Made by a program: the position numbers and the translations under genes. The notes beneath the pieces are model-generated. The model worked only from the letters and a program-made list of their open reading frames with translations, had not been told where the DNA came from and did not search any database. Shown here one piece after another: positions 17,468 through 26,659 of a DNA stretch of 64,000 nt. Origin of the DNA: an uncultured Hydrogenophaga sp. (GTDB lineage: Bacteria > Pseudomonadota > Gammaproteobacteria > Burkholderiales > Burkholderiaceae_C); contig NZ_OY288135.1 in assembly GCF_958439165.1 (NCBI RefSeq), forward strand, positions 31,704 to 95,703. Direction: 5' to 3'. Within the stretch, counting starts at the first letter, position 1. Every line of letters starts with the position of its first letter.

Positions 17468-18946
17468 ATGGGTCTGCTGAGTCTTGCCATCTGGACGCCC
17501 ATCTTTTTCGGCGCCGTCCTCCTGGCCTTCGGCCGCGACGACCAGGCGCACGCGGTGCGCTGGATCGCCCTGATCGGTGCGCTGGCCGGGCTGCTGGTCA
17601 CCGTGCCGCTGTACAGCGGTTTCGAGCTGGGCACAGCCGCCATGCAGTTCGTGGAGAAGGCGAGCTGGATCGAGCGCTTCAACATCCACTACCACCTGGG
17701 TGTGGACGGCATTTCGCTGTGGCTGGTGCTGCTGACCGCCTTCATCACCGTGGTGGTGGTGGTGGCCGGCTGGGAAGTGATCACCGAGCGCGTCAACCAG
17801 TACATGGGCGCCTTCCTGATCCTGTCCGGCCTGATGATCGGCGTGTTCTCGGCCCAGGACGCGATGCTGTTCTACGTGTTCTTCGAGGCGACGCTGATCC
17901 CGATGTACCTGATCATCGGCATCTGGGGCGGCCCGAACAAGATCTACGCGGCCTTCAAGTTCTTCCTCTACACGCTGCTGGGCTCGCTGCTCATGCTGGT
18001 GGCCCTGATCTACCTGTACACCGTCTCGGGCGGCAGCTTCGCCCTGGCCGACTGGTACAAGCTGCCGCTGGGCAGCACGGCGCAGACGCTGCTGTTCTTC
18101 GCCTTCTTCGCGGCCTTTGCGGTCAAGGTGCCGATGTGGCCGGTGCACACCTGGCTGCCCGACGTGCACGTGGAGGCCCCTACTGGCGGTTCTGCCGTGC
18201 TGGCGGCCATCATGCTCAAGCTGGGCGCCTACGGCTTCCTGCGTTTCTCCCTGCCCATCCTGCCGGACGCATCGCACGAATGGGCCGGCCTGATGATCGG
18301 GCTGTCGCTGGTGGCGGTGATCTACGTGGGCCTGGTGGCCATGGTCCAGCAGGACATGAAGAAGCTGGTGGCCTACTCGTCGGTGGCCCACATGGGCTTC
18401 GTGACGCTGGGCTTCTTCGTCTTCAGTGACCTCGGCGTCTCGGGCGCCATCGTGCAGATGATCGCCCACGGCTTCGTGTCGGCCGCCATGTTCCTGTCCA
18501 TCGGCGTGCTGTACGACCGCGTCCATTCGCGCGACATCGCTGCCTATGGCGGCGTGGTCAACACCATGCCCCGTTTCGCGGCCTTTGCCCTGCTGTTCAC
18601 CATGGCCAACTGCGGCCTGCCGGGCACCGCCGGTTTCGTGGGCGAGTGGATGGTCATCCTGGCGGCGGTCAAGGCCAACTTCTGGGTCGGCCTGCTGGCA
18701 GCGTCCGCCCTGATCTTCGGCGCTGCCTATTCGCTGTGGATGTTCAAGCGCGTCTACCTGGGCGAGCCCGGCAACGACGACGTGCGCGCCCTGACCGACA
18801 TCAATGCCCGCGAGTTCACCGTGATGGCGGTGCTGGCCCTGGCCGTGCTGTTCATGGGCGTGTACCCCAAGCCCTTCACCGACGTGATGGATGCCTCCGT
18901 GGCCGAACTGCTGCGCCACGTGGCCGTGTCCAAGCTGCCGAACTGA
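17468..18946 (+). CDS. nuoM: NADH-quinone oxidoreductase subunit M
   Basis: NuoM is the second Mrp-antiporter-like proton-pumping subunit. In 492 residues it shows about 14 transmembrane helices, VFFEATLIPMYLIIGIWGG with the essential Glu, KVPMWPVHTWLPDVHVEAPTGGSAVLAA, and the broken-helix region around SSVAHMGFVTLG. It lies 38 bp after nuoL. Confidence 0.97.
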   Translation: MGLLSLAIWTPIFFGAVLLAFGRDDQAHAVRWIALIGALAGLLVTVPLYSGFELGTAAMQFVEKASWIERFNIHYHLGVDGISLWLVLLTAFITVVVVVAGWEVITERVNQYMGAFLILSGLMIGVFSAQDAMLFYVFFEATLIPMYLIIGIWGGPNKIYAAFKFFLYTLLGSLLMLVALIYLYTVSGGSFALADWYKLPLGSTAQTLLFFAFFAAFAVKVPMWPVHTWLPDVHVEAPTGGSAVLAAIMLKLGAYGFLRFSLPILPDASHEWAGLMIGLSLVAVIYVGLVAMVQQDMKKLVAYSSVAHMGFVTLGFFVFSDLGVSGAIVQMIAHGFVSAAMFLSIGVLYDRVHSRDIAAYGGVVNTMPRFAAFALLFTMANCGLPGTAGFVGEWMVILAAVKANFWVGLLAASALIFGAAYSLWMFKRVYLGEPGNDDVRALTDINAREFTVMAVLALAVLFMGVYPKPFTDVMDASVAELLRHVAVSKLPN

Positions 18947-18983
18947 CCGCTCCCGCGCCAAGACGACTCAAGAGAATTCCAAC

Positions 18984-20480
18984 ATGATCGACAACCTCAG
19001 CTGGATCGCGGCCTACCCGGAAATCATGCTGCTGGTGATGAGCTGCCTCATCGCCCTGGTGGACCTGGGTGTGCGTTCGCCGTTGCGCGGGGCCACCTAC
19101 CTGCTCACCCTGGCCACGCTGGGCTGCCTGTCCGTGCTGCTGGGCATGGAGGCGGCATCGGGCCGCACCATCGAAGGCTTCGGCGGCATGATCGTCAGCG
19201 ACCCGATGGGCAACTGGCTCAAGTGCTTCGCCACCGTGGCGATGATGGTCACCCTGGTCTACGGCCGGACCTACGCCGCCTCGCGCGACATGATGCGCGG
19301 CGGCGAACTGTTCATCCTGTCCATGTTCGCGCTGCTGGGCATGTACGTGATGATCTCGGGCCACAACTTCCTGGTCATCTACCTGGGTCTCGAGCTGCTG
19401 ACCCTCTCCAGCTATGCGCTGGTGGCGCTGCGCCGTGACGATCTGGCCGCCACCGAGGCTGCCATGAAGTACTTCGTGCTGGGCGCGCTGGCCAGCGGCT
19501 TCCTGCTCTACGGCCTGTCGATGGTGTACGGCGCCACCGGTTCGCTGGACGTGTCCGGCGTGCTGCAGGCCATCGCCGGTGGCGAGGCCACCCTGAAAGG
19601 TTCGAAGCAGGTGCTGGTGCTGGGCCTGGTGTTCGTGGTGTCGGGTCTGGCCTTCAAGCTGGGTGTGGCGCCGTTCCACAACTGGGTGCCCGACGTGTAC
19701 CACGGTGCCCCGACCGCCATCACCCTGGTGGTGGGCGGTGCACCGAAGCTGGCAGCGTTCGCCATCGTGATCCGCCTGCTGGTCGAAGGTCTGGCCCCGC
19801 TGGCCTTCGACTGGCAGCAGATGCTGGCCGTGCTGGCCGTGCTGTCGCTCCTGGTGGGCAACCTGGCGGCCATCGCTCAGACCAACCTCAAGCGCATGCT
19901 GGCCTTCTCCACCATCGCGCAGATGGGCTTCATGCTGCTGGGCCTGCTGGCCGGCGTGGTGGACGGCAACAGCGGCAACATGGTCAACGCCTACAGCTCG
20001 GCCATGTTCTATGTGGTGACCTATGTGCTGACCACGCTGGCCACGTTCGGCGTGATCATCGTGCTGTCCCGCACCGGTTTCGAGTCGGACGAGATCGCCG
20101 ATCTGGCCGGCCTGAACCGCCGCAGCCCGTTCCACGCCGGCATCATGGCCATCTGCATGTTCTCGCTGGCCGGCATCCCGCCCATGGTCGGCTTCTACGC
20201 CAAGCTTTCGGTGCTGCAGGCGCTGCTGGCCTCCGGCCAGGGCTTCTACATCGGGCTGGCCGTGTTCGCGGTGGTCATGTCCCTGGTGGGTGCCTTCTAC
20301 TACCTGCGTCTGGTCAAGGTGATGTACTTCGACGAGCCGGTGCAGACCGCCGACGTCGATGCACCGGCCGACACCCGTGCCGTGCTGTCGGTCAACGGCG
20401 CCCTGGTGCTGGTGCTGGGCATCGTGCCCGGTGGCCTCATGACCCTGTGCGCCCAGGCCGTTGCATCGCTCCTGGCGTGA
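18984..20480 (+). CDS. nuoN: NADH-quinone oxidoreductase subunit N
   Basis: NuoN is the third antiporter-like subunit. The 498-residue protein has 13-14 hydrophobic helices, GLELLTLSSYALVAL with the conserved Glu, KLGVAPFHNWVPDVYHGAPT with the channel Lys, and STIAQMGFMLLGL. The ATG at 18984 gives the normal start MIDNLSWIAAYPE; an upstream in-frame reading overlaps nuoM and is rejected. It is the last complex I gene, but same-strand genes continue. Confidence 0.96.
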   Translation: MIDNLSWIAAYPEIMLLVMSCLIALVDLGVRSPLRGATYLLTLATLGCLSVLLGMEAASGRTIEGFGGMIVSDPMGNWLKCFATVAMMVTLVYGRTYAASRDMMRGGELFILSMFALLGMYVMISGHNFLVIYLGLELLTLSSYALVALRRDDLAATEAAMKYFVLGALASGFLLYGLSMVYGATGSLDVSGVLQAIAGGEATLKGSKQVLVLGLVFVVSGLAFKLGVAPFHNWVPDVYHGAPTAITLVVGGAPKLAAFAIVIRLLVEGLAPLAFDWQQMLAVLAVLSLLVGNLAAIAQTNLKRMLAFSTIAQMGFMLLGLLAGVVDGNSGNMVNAYSSAMFYVVTYVLTTLATFGVIIVLSRTGFESDEIADLAGLNRRSPFHAGIMAICMFSLAGIPPMVGFYAKLSVLQALLASGQGFYIGLAVFAVVMSLVGAFYYLRLVKVMYFDEPVQTADVDAPADTRAVLSVNGALVLVLGIVPGGLMTLCAQAVASLLA

Positions 20481-20544
20481 TGGCCGACCCCGTCGTCGGC
20501 ATGCCTTCTGAACTTGCGCCCACCGGCGCGCTCTGAACAGCACC

Positions 20545-20847
20545 ATGGACACCACCACCTCCGTCTGGCTGGTGCTGCTGAGCGCGCTGCTCGCGGCCAA
20601 TCTGCCCTTCATCAACGACCGCTGGCTGGCGGTCATCCCCCGTGCCACGCCCAAGTCGCTGTGGCTGCGTCTGCTGGAACTGCTGTTCTGGTACGGCGTG
20701 GTCGGTGCCATCGGCCTGGGTCTGGAACATGGCGTGGGCCAGATCGCGCCGCAGGGGTGGGAGTTTTACGCGACCACCGGCTCGCTCTTCCTGACCCTGG
20801 CCTTCCCCGGCTTCGTTTACCGGTATCTGATGCGCCACCGCGCATGA
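20545..20847 (+). CDS. DUF2818 family membrane protein
   Basis: This 100-residue protein has hydrophobic segments at about 5-22, 42-62 and 75-95. It matches the DUF2818 family, which is typically encoded directly after nuoN in betaproteobacteria. The function is unknown. A role in complex I assembly or stability is suggested only by this gene order. It lies 64 bp after nuoN, and its TGA overlaps the next gene by 4 bp. Confidence 0.8.
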   Translation: MDTTTSVWLVLLSALLAANLPFINDRWLAVIPRATPKSLWLRLLELLFWYGVVGAIGLGLEHGVGQIAPQGWEFYATTGSLFLTLAFPGFVYRYLMRHRA

Positions 20848-21431
20848 GCGAGTCGGACGACCACCTGCGCGAAGAGCGCCTGCACCGGGAGCCTCTGTTG
20901 CAGGGGCACTTCCTGAAGGTGGTCCGCGACACGGTGAGGCTGCCCGACGGGCGCGAGGCCACCCGCGAATTCGTGCTGCATCCCGGCGCGGTGATGGTGG
21001 TGGCCATGGCCGACGACGGCCGTGTGCTGATGGAGCGCCAATACCGCCATCCCATGCAGCAGGTCATGCTGGAGTTCCCGGCCGGCAAGCGCGATGCCGG
21101 CGAGGACAGCCTGGCCTGCGCCCGCCGCGAGCTCCAGGAGGAAACCGGCTATGCCGCCCGCGAATGGGCGTTCGCCGGGCGGCATGCCCCCACCATCGCC
21201 TATTCCGACGAGGTGATCGACATCTGGTTCGCGCGCGGCCTGCAGGCCGGCGAGCGCCAGCTCGACGCCGGTGAGTTCCTGGACGTGTTCCTGGCCGATC
21301 CGGCCGAACTCATGGCCGCCTGCCGCGACGGCCGACTGGTCGACGGCAAGACCATCACCGGCCTGTTGTGGCTGCAACAGGTGATGAACGGATCATGGTC
21401 TCTGGAGTGGCGGGATAATTTCGGCGAATGA
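20844..21431 (+). CDS. NUDIX hydrolase, ADP-ribose pyrophosphatase type
   Basis: The 195-residue protein contains a full Nudix box running from GKRDAGEDSLACARREL to QEETGY. The catalytic REL-QEE glutamates that bind divalent metal are present. The preceding strands (VMVVAMADDGRVLMERQYRHPM, MLEFPAGK) match ADP-ribose/ADP-sugar pyrophosphatases, which split ADP-ribose to AMP and ribose 5-phosphate. Its ATG overlaps the DUF2818 stop, and its own stop overlaps the DUF1178 start, so three small genes are coupled behind nuoN. Confidence 0.88.
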   Translation: MSESDDHLREERLHREPLLQGHFLKVVRDTVRLPDGREATREFVLHPGAVMVVAMADDGRVLMERQYRHPMQQVMLEFPAGKRDAGEDSLACARRELQEETGYAAREWAFAGRHAPTIAYSDEVIDIWFARGLQAGERQLDAGEFLDVFLADPAELMAACRDGRLVDGKTITGLLWLQQVMNGSWSLEWRDNFGE

Positions 21432-21850
21432 AGGTCCTCGATCTCCAATGCGGCCACCAGCACGGCTTCGAGGGCTGGTTTGCGTCCGAAGACGACTTTG
21501 TCTCCCAGCTCGAACGCGGTCTGGTGAGTTGCCCCCTGTGCGGTGATGCACGCATCGAGAAGAAGCTCTCGGCCCCGCGCCTGAACCTGAGGGCCGCCCG
21601 CAGCGACCCTGGCGCCAGCCAGGCGGCACTGCAGGCTCAGATGCTGTCGACCCTGCGCCGGATGGTGGCCGAGTCGGAAGACGTGGGTGAGCGGTTCGCC
21701 GCCCAGGCCCGTGCCATGCACCATGGCGAGGTGGAGCGCCGCAACATCCGCGGCCAGACCACACCCCGCGAGGCGCTGGAGCTGCTGGAGGAGGGGGTGG
21801 ACGTGCTGCCGCTGCCCCCTCTGCCTGCCCTCAAGGAAACCCTGCAGTGA
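21428..21850 (+). CDS. DUF1178 family protein
   Basis: The 140-residue protein begins MKVLDLQCGHQHGFEGWF and has a second Cys pair in VSCPLCGDARIEKKLSAPRLN. The CGH-CPLC arrangement looks like a small zinc ribbon. The rest is mostly helical, with RRNIRGQTTPREALELLEEGVDVLPLP near the end. The match is to DUF1178, whose function is unknown. It is the last gene of the run of same-strand genes that starts at nuoA. Confidence 0.82.
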   Translation: MKVLDLQCGHQHGFEGWFASEDDFVSQLERGLVSCPLCGDARIEKKLSAPRLNLRAARSDPGASQAALQAQMLSTLRRMVAESEDVGERFAAQARAMHHGEVERRNIRGQTTPREALELLEEGVDVLPLPPLPALKETLQ

Positions 21851-21878
21851 CCGGCTGCTGCCGACCACTGCCCCGGCT

Positions 21879-23204
<1,326 letters not shown>

Positions 23205-23307
23205 GGTGTGTTCCTGCAGTTTCCGCCCCGCGATGGCAGGGCGCAGCGGGACTGTAGGAGCCTGACCGGCCGCTGTCCAAGGCCGCTACGCCATCCTGTC
23301 ATGCATT

Positions 23308-25095
23308 TCATGCATGGAACTGCAGCGCTGCCAGCCCGGCGTAGACCCCGCCGCGTGCCACCAGCTCGTCGTGGGTGCCTTGTTCCACCACCCGGCCGTG
23401 GTCCAGCACCACGATCCGGTCGGCGCGCTGCACCGTGGCCAGGCGGTGTGCGATGACCAGCGTCGTGCGGTCGCGCATGGCAGCGTCCAGTGCCTGCTGC
23501 ACCATGCGCTCGCTCTGGGCGTCGAGGGCACTGGTGGCTTCATCCAGCAGCAGCAGGGGCGGGTTCTTGAGCATGGCCCGGGCAATCGCGATGCGCTGGC
23601 GTTGCCCCCCCGAGAGCCGCACACCGCGTTCGCCGAGGAAGGTGTCGTAGCCCTGCGGCAGGCGGTCGATGAACTCCTCGGCAAACGCGGCGCGGGCCGC
23701 TGCGCGCACCTCCTCGTCGCTGGCCTCGGGCCGGCCGTAGCGGATGTTGTCGAGCGCGCTGCCCGAGAAGATGACCGGGTCCTGCGGGACGATGCCGATG
23801 CGGGAACGCAGGTCGTGCAGCCGCATGCGGTCGATCGGCACGCCGTCGATGCAGATGCGGCCGTGCACCGGGTCGTGGTAGCGCAGCAGCAGGCCCAGCA
23901 CCGTGGTCTTGCCGGCGCCGCTGGGACCGACCAGCGCCACCGTGCTGCCGGGCTCCACCTGCAGGTCCAGCGCGATCAGGGCCGGCTGGGTGGGGCGCGA
24001 CGGGTAGTGGAAGTCGACCGCCTCGAAGCTGACCGAGCTGCCGGTGCGCGGCAGCGGCACGCTCACCGGCTCCGCCGGCTCCTGCACGGGCGACGTGCCC
24101 GAAAGCAGCTCCATCAGCCGCTCGCTGGCGCCGGCGGCGCGCAGCAGGTCACCGTAGACCTCGCCCAGCACCGCCACGGCCCCGGCCAGGATGATGATGT
24201 ACACCACCGTCTGACCCAGGTGCCCGGGGCTGATGGTGCCGGCCAGCACCGCCTGCGTGCCCTGGTACAGGCCCCACAGCAGCAGGGCGGCGGTGCTGAT
24301 GATGATGAAGGCCACCAGTGCCGAGCGGGCCCGGGTGCGGCGCACGGCGGTCTGGAAGGCACTTTCGGTGGCCTGGGCGAAGCGCTCCGATTCGCGCGCC
24401 TCGGCGGTGTAGCTCTGCACCACCGGCACGGCATTGAGCACCTCGACCGCCATGGCGCTGGAGTCGGCCACCCGGTCCTGGCTGGCCCGCGAGAGGCGGC
24501 GGATGCGGCGGCCGAACAGCATGCTCGGCACCACCACCAGCAGCAGGATCAGGGCCACCTGCAGCATCACGTAGGGATTGGTCCAGACCAGCATGATCAG
24601 CGCACCCAGGCCCATGACGCCGTTGCGCAGACCGAGCGAGAGCGATGAGCCCACCACCGTCTGCACCAGCGTGGTGTCGGTGGTCAGGCGCGAGACCACC
24701 TCGCCGGTCTGGGTGGTCTCGAAGAAGGCCGGGCTCTGGCGCAGCACATGGGCATAAACGGCATTGCGCAGGTCGGCGGTGATGCGTTCGCCCAGCCAGC
24801 TCACCAGGTAGAAGCGGGCGGCCGAGAACAGGCCCAGTGCCACGGCCACGCCGAACAGCATCAGGAAGTGGCCGCGCAGCTGCAGGGTGGCGGCACCGCG
24901 GTCGCCGGCGACCAGACCCCCGTCGATCAGCTGGCGCAGCGCCACCGGGAACAGCAGCGTGGCCGCGGCGGCCAGCACCAGGAAGAGCAGGGCCAGGGCA
25001 ATCGGGCCCCGGTAGGGTTTCAGGAACGGGACCAGACCGCTGAGCGATCGGGGGGATGAGGCGCGCGGGCGCTCGCTGGTGGCAGTGGAGGGCAT
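23308..25095 (-). CDS. ABC exporter, fused membrane and ATPase domains (MsbA-like)
   Basis: This is a half-size ABC exporter of 595 residues from the ATG at 25095 (MPSTATSERP). The N-terminal half has six transmembrane helices. The C-terminal half is the ATPase, with Walker A GPSGAGKTTVLG, signature LSGGQRQRIAIARA and Walker B LLLLDEATSALD. The family includes lipid A flippase MsbA and multidrug exporters; the substrate is not predictable. The frame is open to 25218 with further ATGs at 25137 and 25218, and no clear ribosome-binding site decides between them. It is divergent from the psiF-like gene. Confidence 0.88.
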   Translation of the reverse strand: MPSTATSERPRASSPRSLSGLVPFLKPYRGPIALALLFLVLAAAATLLFPVALRQLIDGGLVAGDRGAATLQLRGHFLMLFGVAVALGLFSAARFYLVSWLGERITADLRNAVYAHVLRQSPAFFETTQTGEVVSRLTTDTTLVQTVVGSSLSLGLRNGVMGLGALIMLVWTNPYVMLQVALILLLVVVPSMLFGRRIRRLSRASQDRVADSSAMAVEVLNAVPVVQSYTAEARESERFAQATESAFQTAVRRTRARSALVAFIIISTAALLLWGLYQGTQAVLAGTISPGHLGQTVVYIIILAGAVAVLGEVYGDLLRAAGASERLMELLSGTSPVQEPAEPVSVPLPRTGSSVSFEAVDFHYPSRPTQPALIALDLQVEPGSTVALVGPSGAGKTTVLGLLLRYHDPVHGRICIDGVPIDRMRLHDLRSRIGIVPQDPVIFSGSALDNIRYGRPEASDEEVRAAARAAFAEEFIDRLPQGYDTFLGERGVRLSGGQRQRIAIARAMLKNPPLLLLDEATSALDAQSERMVQQALDAAMRDRTTLVIAHRLATVQRADRIVVLDHGRVVEQGTHDELVARGGVYAGLAALQFHA

Positions 25096-25199
25096 CGCCC
25101 GATTCTGCGCCGGTTCTGCCGGTGTTTTCACTGACATGGAATCCGGTACGGGTAGGTGTACCCTTGCTGGCGCATCCCTACAACCCGGAGGAGAAACCC

Positions 25200-25451
25200 A
25201 TGAAGTCCGCCCTGACATCCGTCATTGCCGTCGCCACGCTCCTGCTGGCCACCGTGGCCCAGGCCGAAGGCCCGACCTGCAACGCCGCAGCTGCCGAGAA
25301 GAAGCTGGCCGGCGCCGCCAAGACCAGCTTCCTCAAGAAGTGCGAAAAGGACGCTTCGGCGGCCTGCACCGTCACCGCTGGCGAGAAGAAGCTCAACGGT
25401 GCCGCCAAGACCAGCTTCACCAAGAAGTGCGTCAAGGACGCCGTGGGCTGA
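25200..25451 (+). CDS. psiF: PsiF-family periplasmic protein
   Basis: The 83-residue protein starts at 25200 behind a strong GGAGGAG. It has a signal peptide (MKSALTSVIAVATLLLATVAQA) with cleavage likely after AQA. The mature part is two near-identical PsiF repeats, each C-x(6-7)-EKKL-GAAKTSF-KKC. The family is named for the phosphate-starvation-inducible E. coli psiF; its biochemical role is unknown. I saw no convincing Pho box upstream, so phosphate control here is unproven. Confidence 0.85.
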   Translation: MKSALTSVIAVATLLLATVAQAEGPTCNAAAAEKKLAGAAKTSFLKKCEKDASAACTVTAGEKKLNGAAKTSFTKKCVKDAVG

Positions 25452-25468
25452 CGTCCCTGTGGCCGGTT

Positions 25469-25487
25469 CTGCGGCTCACAGCCGCAG
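25469..25487. terminator. Hairpin between convergent psiF and lipocalin-like genes
   Basis: A perfect inverted repeat CTGCGGCT-CAC-AGCCGCAG lies 17 bp after the psiF stop and spans the stop codon of the leftward lipocalin-like gene. It has no T-run on either side, so strong intrinsic termination is uncertain. Confidence 0.35.
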
Positions 25488-26654
25488 GCGCTGGGCGTAG
25501 CCGGTCATCTCGAGGTAGCCGTGCCCCACGGCGCGGCCGGCCTCGTCCCTGAGCGCCGACAGGCCCTCCCAGTACACCGTTCCGGTGCTGGCGCGGCTGT
25601 CGAGTTCCTGCGCGTCGGCCAGGGCCACCACGGTGTGGCGACCGGCCGGTGACATCACGGTCCATTCCACCGGGTAGCGCGCCCGGGTGAGCGGGCTGGT
25701 CCAGAACCGGCGCGGCTCGAAGCGCACCTCGCCCGGCTGCGCATTGCGTGCGCCCCGCGGGTTGCTGCCATCGGCGGCCCGGCGCACCGAGCCACCGGTC
25801 CACAGCGCGCTGCCGTCGGCGCGGCGCAGCTGGAAGGCGGTGAGGCTGTCGCCGTTGTCCAGATTCATGCCGATCCAGTCCCAGCCCACCGCTTCGGGGT
25901 GCAGGATGGCCTCGCTCCACTCGTGATCGAGCCAGGCCGTTCCCTGCACCGGCATGGTCTGCCCCTGCAGCGTGAGCCGGCCTTGCACCGCCAGCTGCGG
26001 CTGGGTCACGTAGAAGCTGGCCTGCGATGCGTCCGGGCCCTTGCGGGAGAAGCCGGCGTCGCCCTGCAGCAGCCAGGCCTGCCGGGGCACGGCCTCGATG
26101 TCGATGGACAGTTCACGCCCGGGCAGCCGGCTGCGGTAGCGGCCGTCGGCCTCGCGGCGGATGAACCAGTCGCCGAGCACCACATGGGTGTCGAGCTCGC
26201 TGGCAAAGGCCGGGGTGGCCGGTCCGTCGCCCGGCGGTTCGCCGTTCCAGCGCGCAATGCGTTCGTCGTGCAGCAGCCGACCCGAAGCCACGTCGGTGAT
26301 GGCCGCGTGCGCGAACAGCAGATGGCGGGCCGCCAGCCGGCTGCGCAGCGGCAGCGCGGGGTCGACCCGGCTGCGGAAGAAGGTGAGCTGGAAACCCAGC
26401 TCGCGGCCTTGCGGTGTCAGGGCGCGGCCGGTCAGGTACCACCACTCGGTGCGGGTGCTGTTGTGGCTGCCGTGGTCGCGCGGGAAGACCAGGGGGCGGG
26501 GCTTCAGCACATCACCGGGGCCATGGCCCGGCTCGGCCTGCGCTGCCGGCCAGAGCAGGACAGCCGGCATGGCCAGCAGGGCGCGGCGCAGCATCGATGG
26601 GGATGGGGATGTCGATGGGATTGGCGAGAGGGACATGTGGCGTCGCTGGGTCAT
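25476..26654 (-). CDS. AttH/CrtC lipocalin-like protein
   Basis: The 392-residue protein has an N-terminal hydrophobic segment (MLRRALLAMPAVLLWPAAQA) that looks like a signal peptide. It is followed by the family hallmarks FPRDHGSHNSTRTEWWYLTG, LGFQLTFFR and TAWLDHEWS...GWDWIGMNL. These belong to the AttH / carotenoid 1,2-hydratase-like double-calycin fold. The gene directly follows a large FtsX-type permease (5-bp gap), a pairing that suggests an export-associated periplasmic lipid-binding protein rather than carotenoid metabolism. The frame stays open far upstream, but that part overlaps the permease and is a shadow. The start at 26654 is the best fit; 26636 is the alternative. Confidence 0.82.
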   Translation of the reverse strand: MTQRRHMSLSPIPSTSPSPSMLRRALLAMPAVLLWPAAQAEPGHGPGDVLKPRPLVFPRDHGSHNSTRTEWWYLTGRALTPQGRELGFQLTFFRSRVDPALPLRSRLAARHLLFAHAAITDVASGRLLHDERIARWNGEPPGDGPATPAFASELDTHVVLGDWFIRREADGRYRSRLPGRELSIDIEAVPRQAWLLQGDAGFSRKGPDASQASFYVTQPQLAVQGRLTLQGQTMPVQGTAWLDHEWSEAILHPEAVGWDWIGMNLDNGDSLTAFQLRRADGSALWTGGSVRRAADGSNPRGARNAQPGEVRFEPRRFWTSPLTRARYPVEWTVMSPAGRHTVVALADAQELDSRASTGTVYWEGLSALRDEAGRAVGHGYLEMTGYAQRLRL

Positions 26655-26659
26655 GCTGG

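Noticed and set aside
25096..25199. Pho box before the psiF-like gene
   Set aside because: Only an isolated CTGACA-like word is present, without the paired CTGTCAT repeats at 11-bp spacing.
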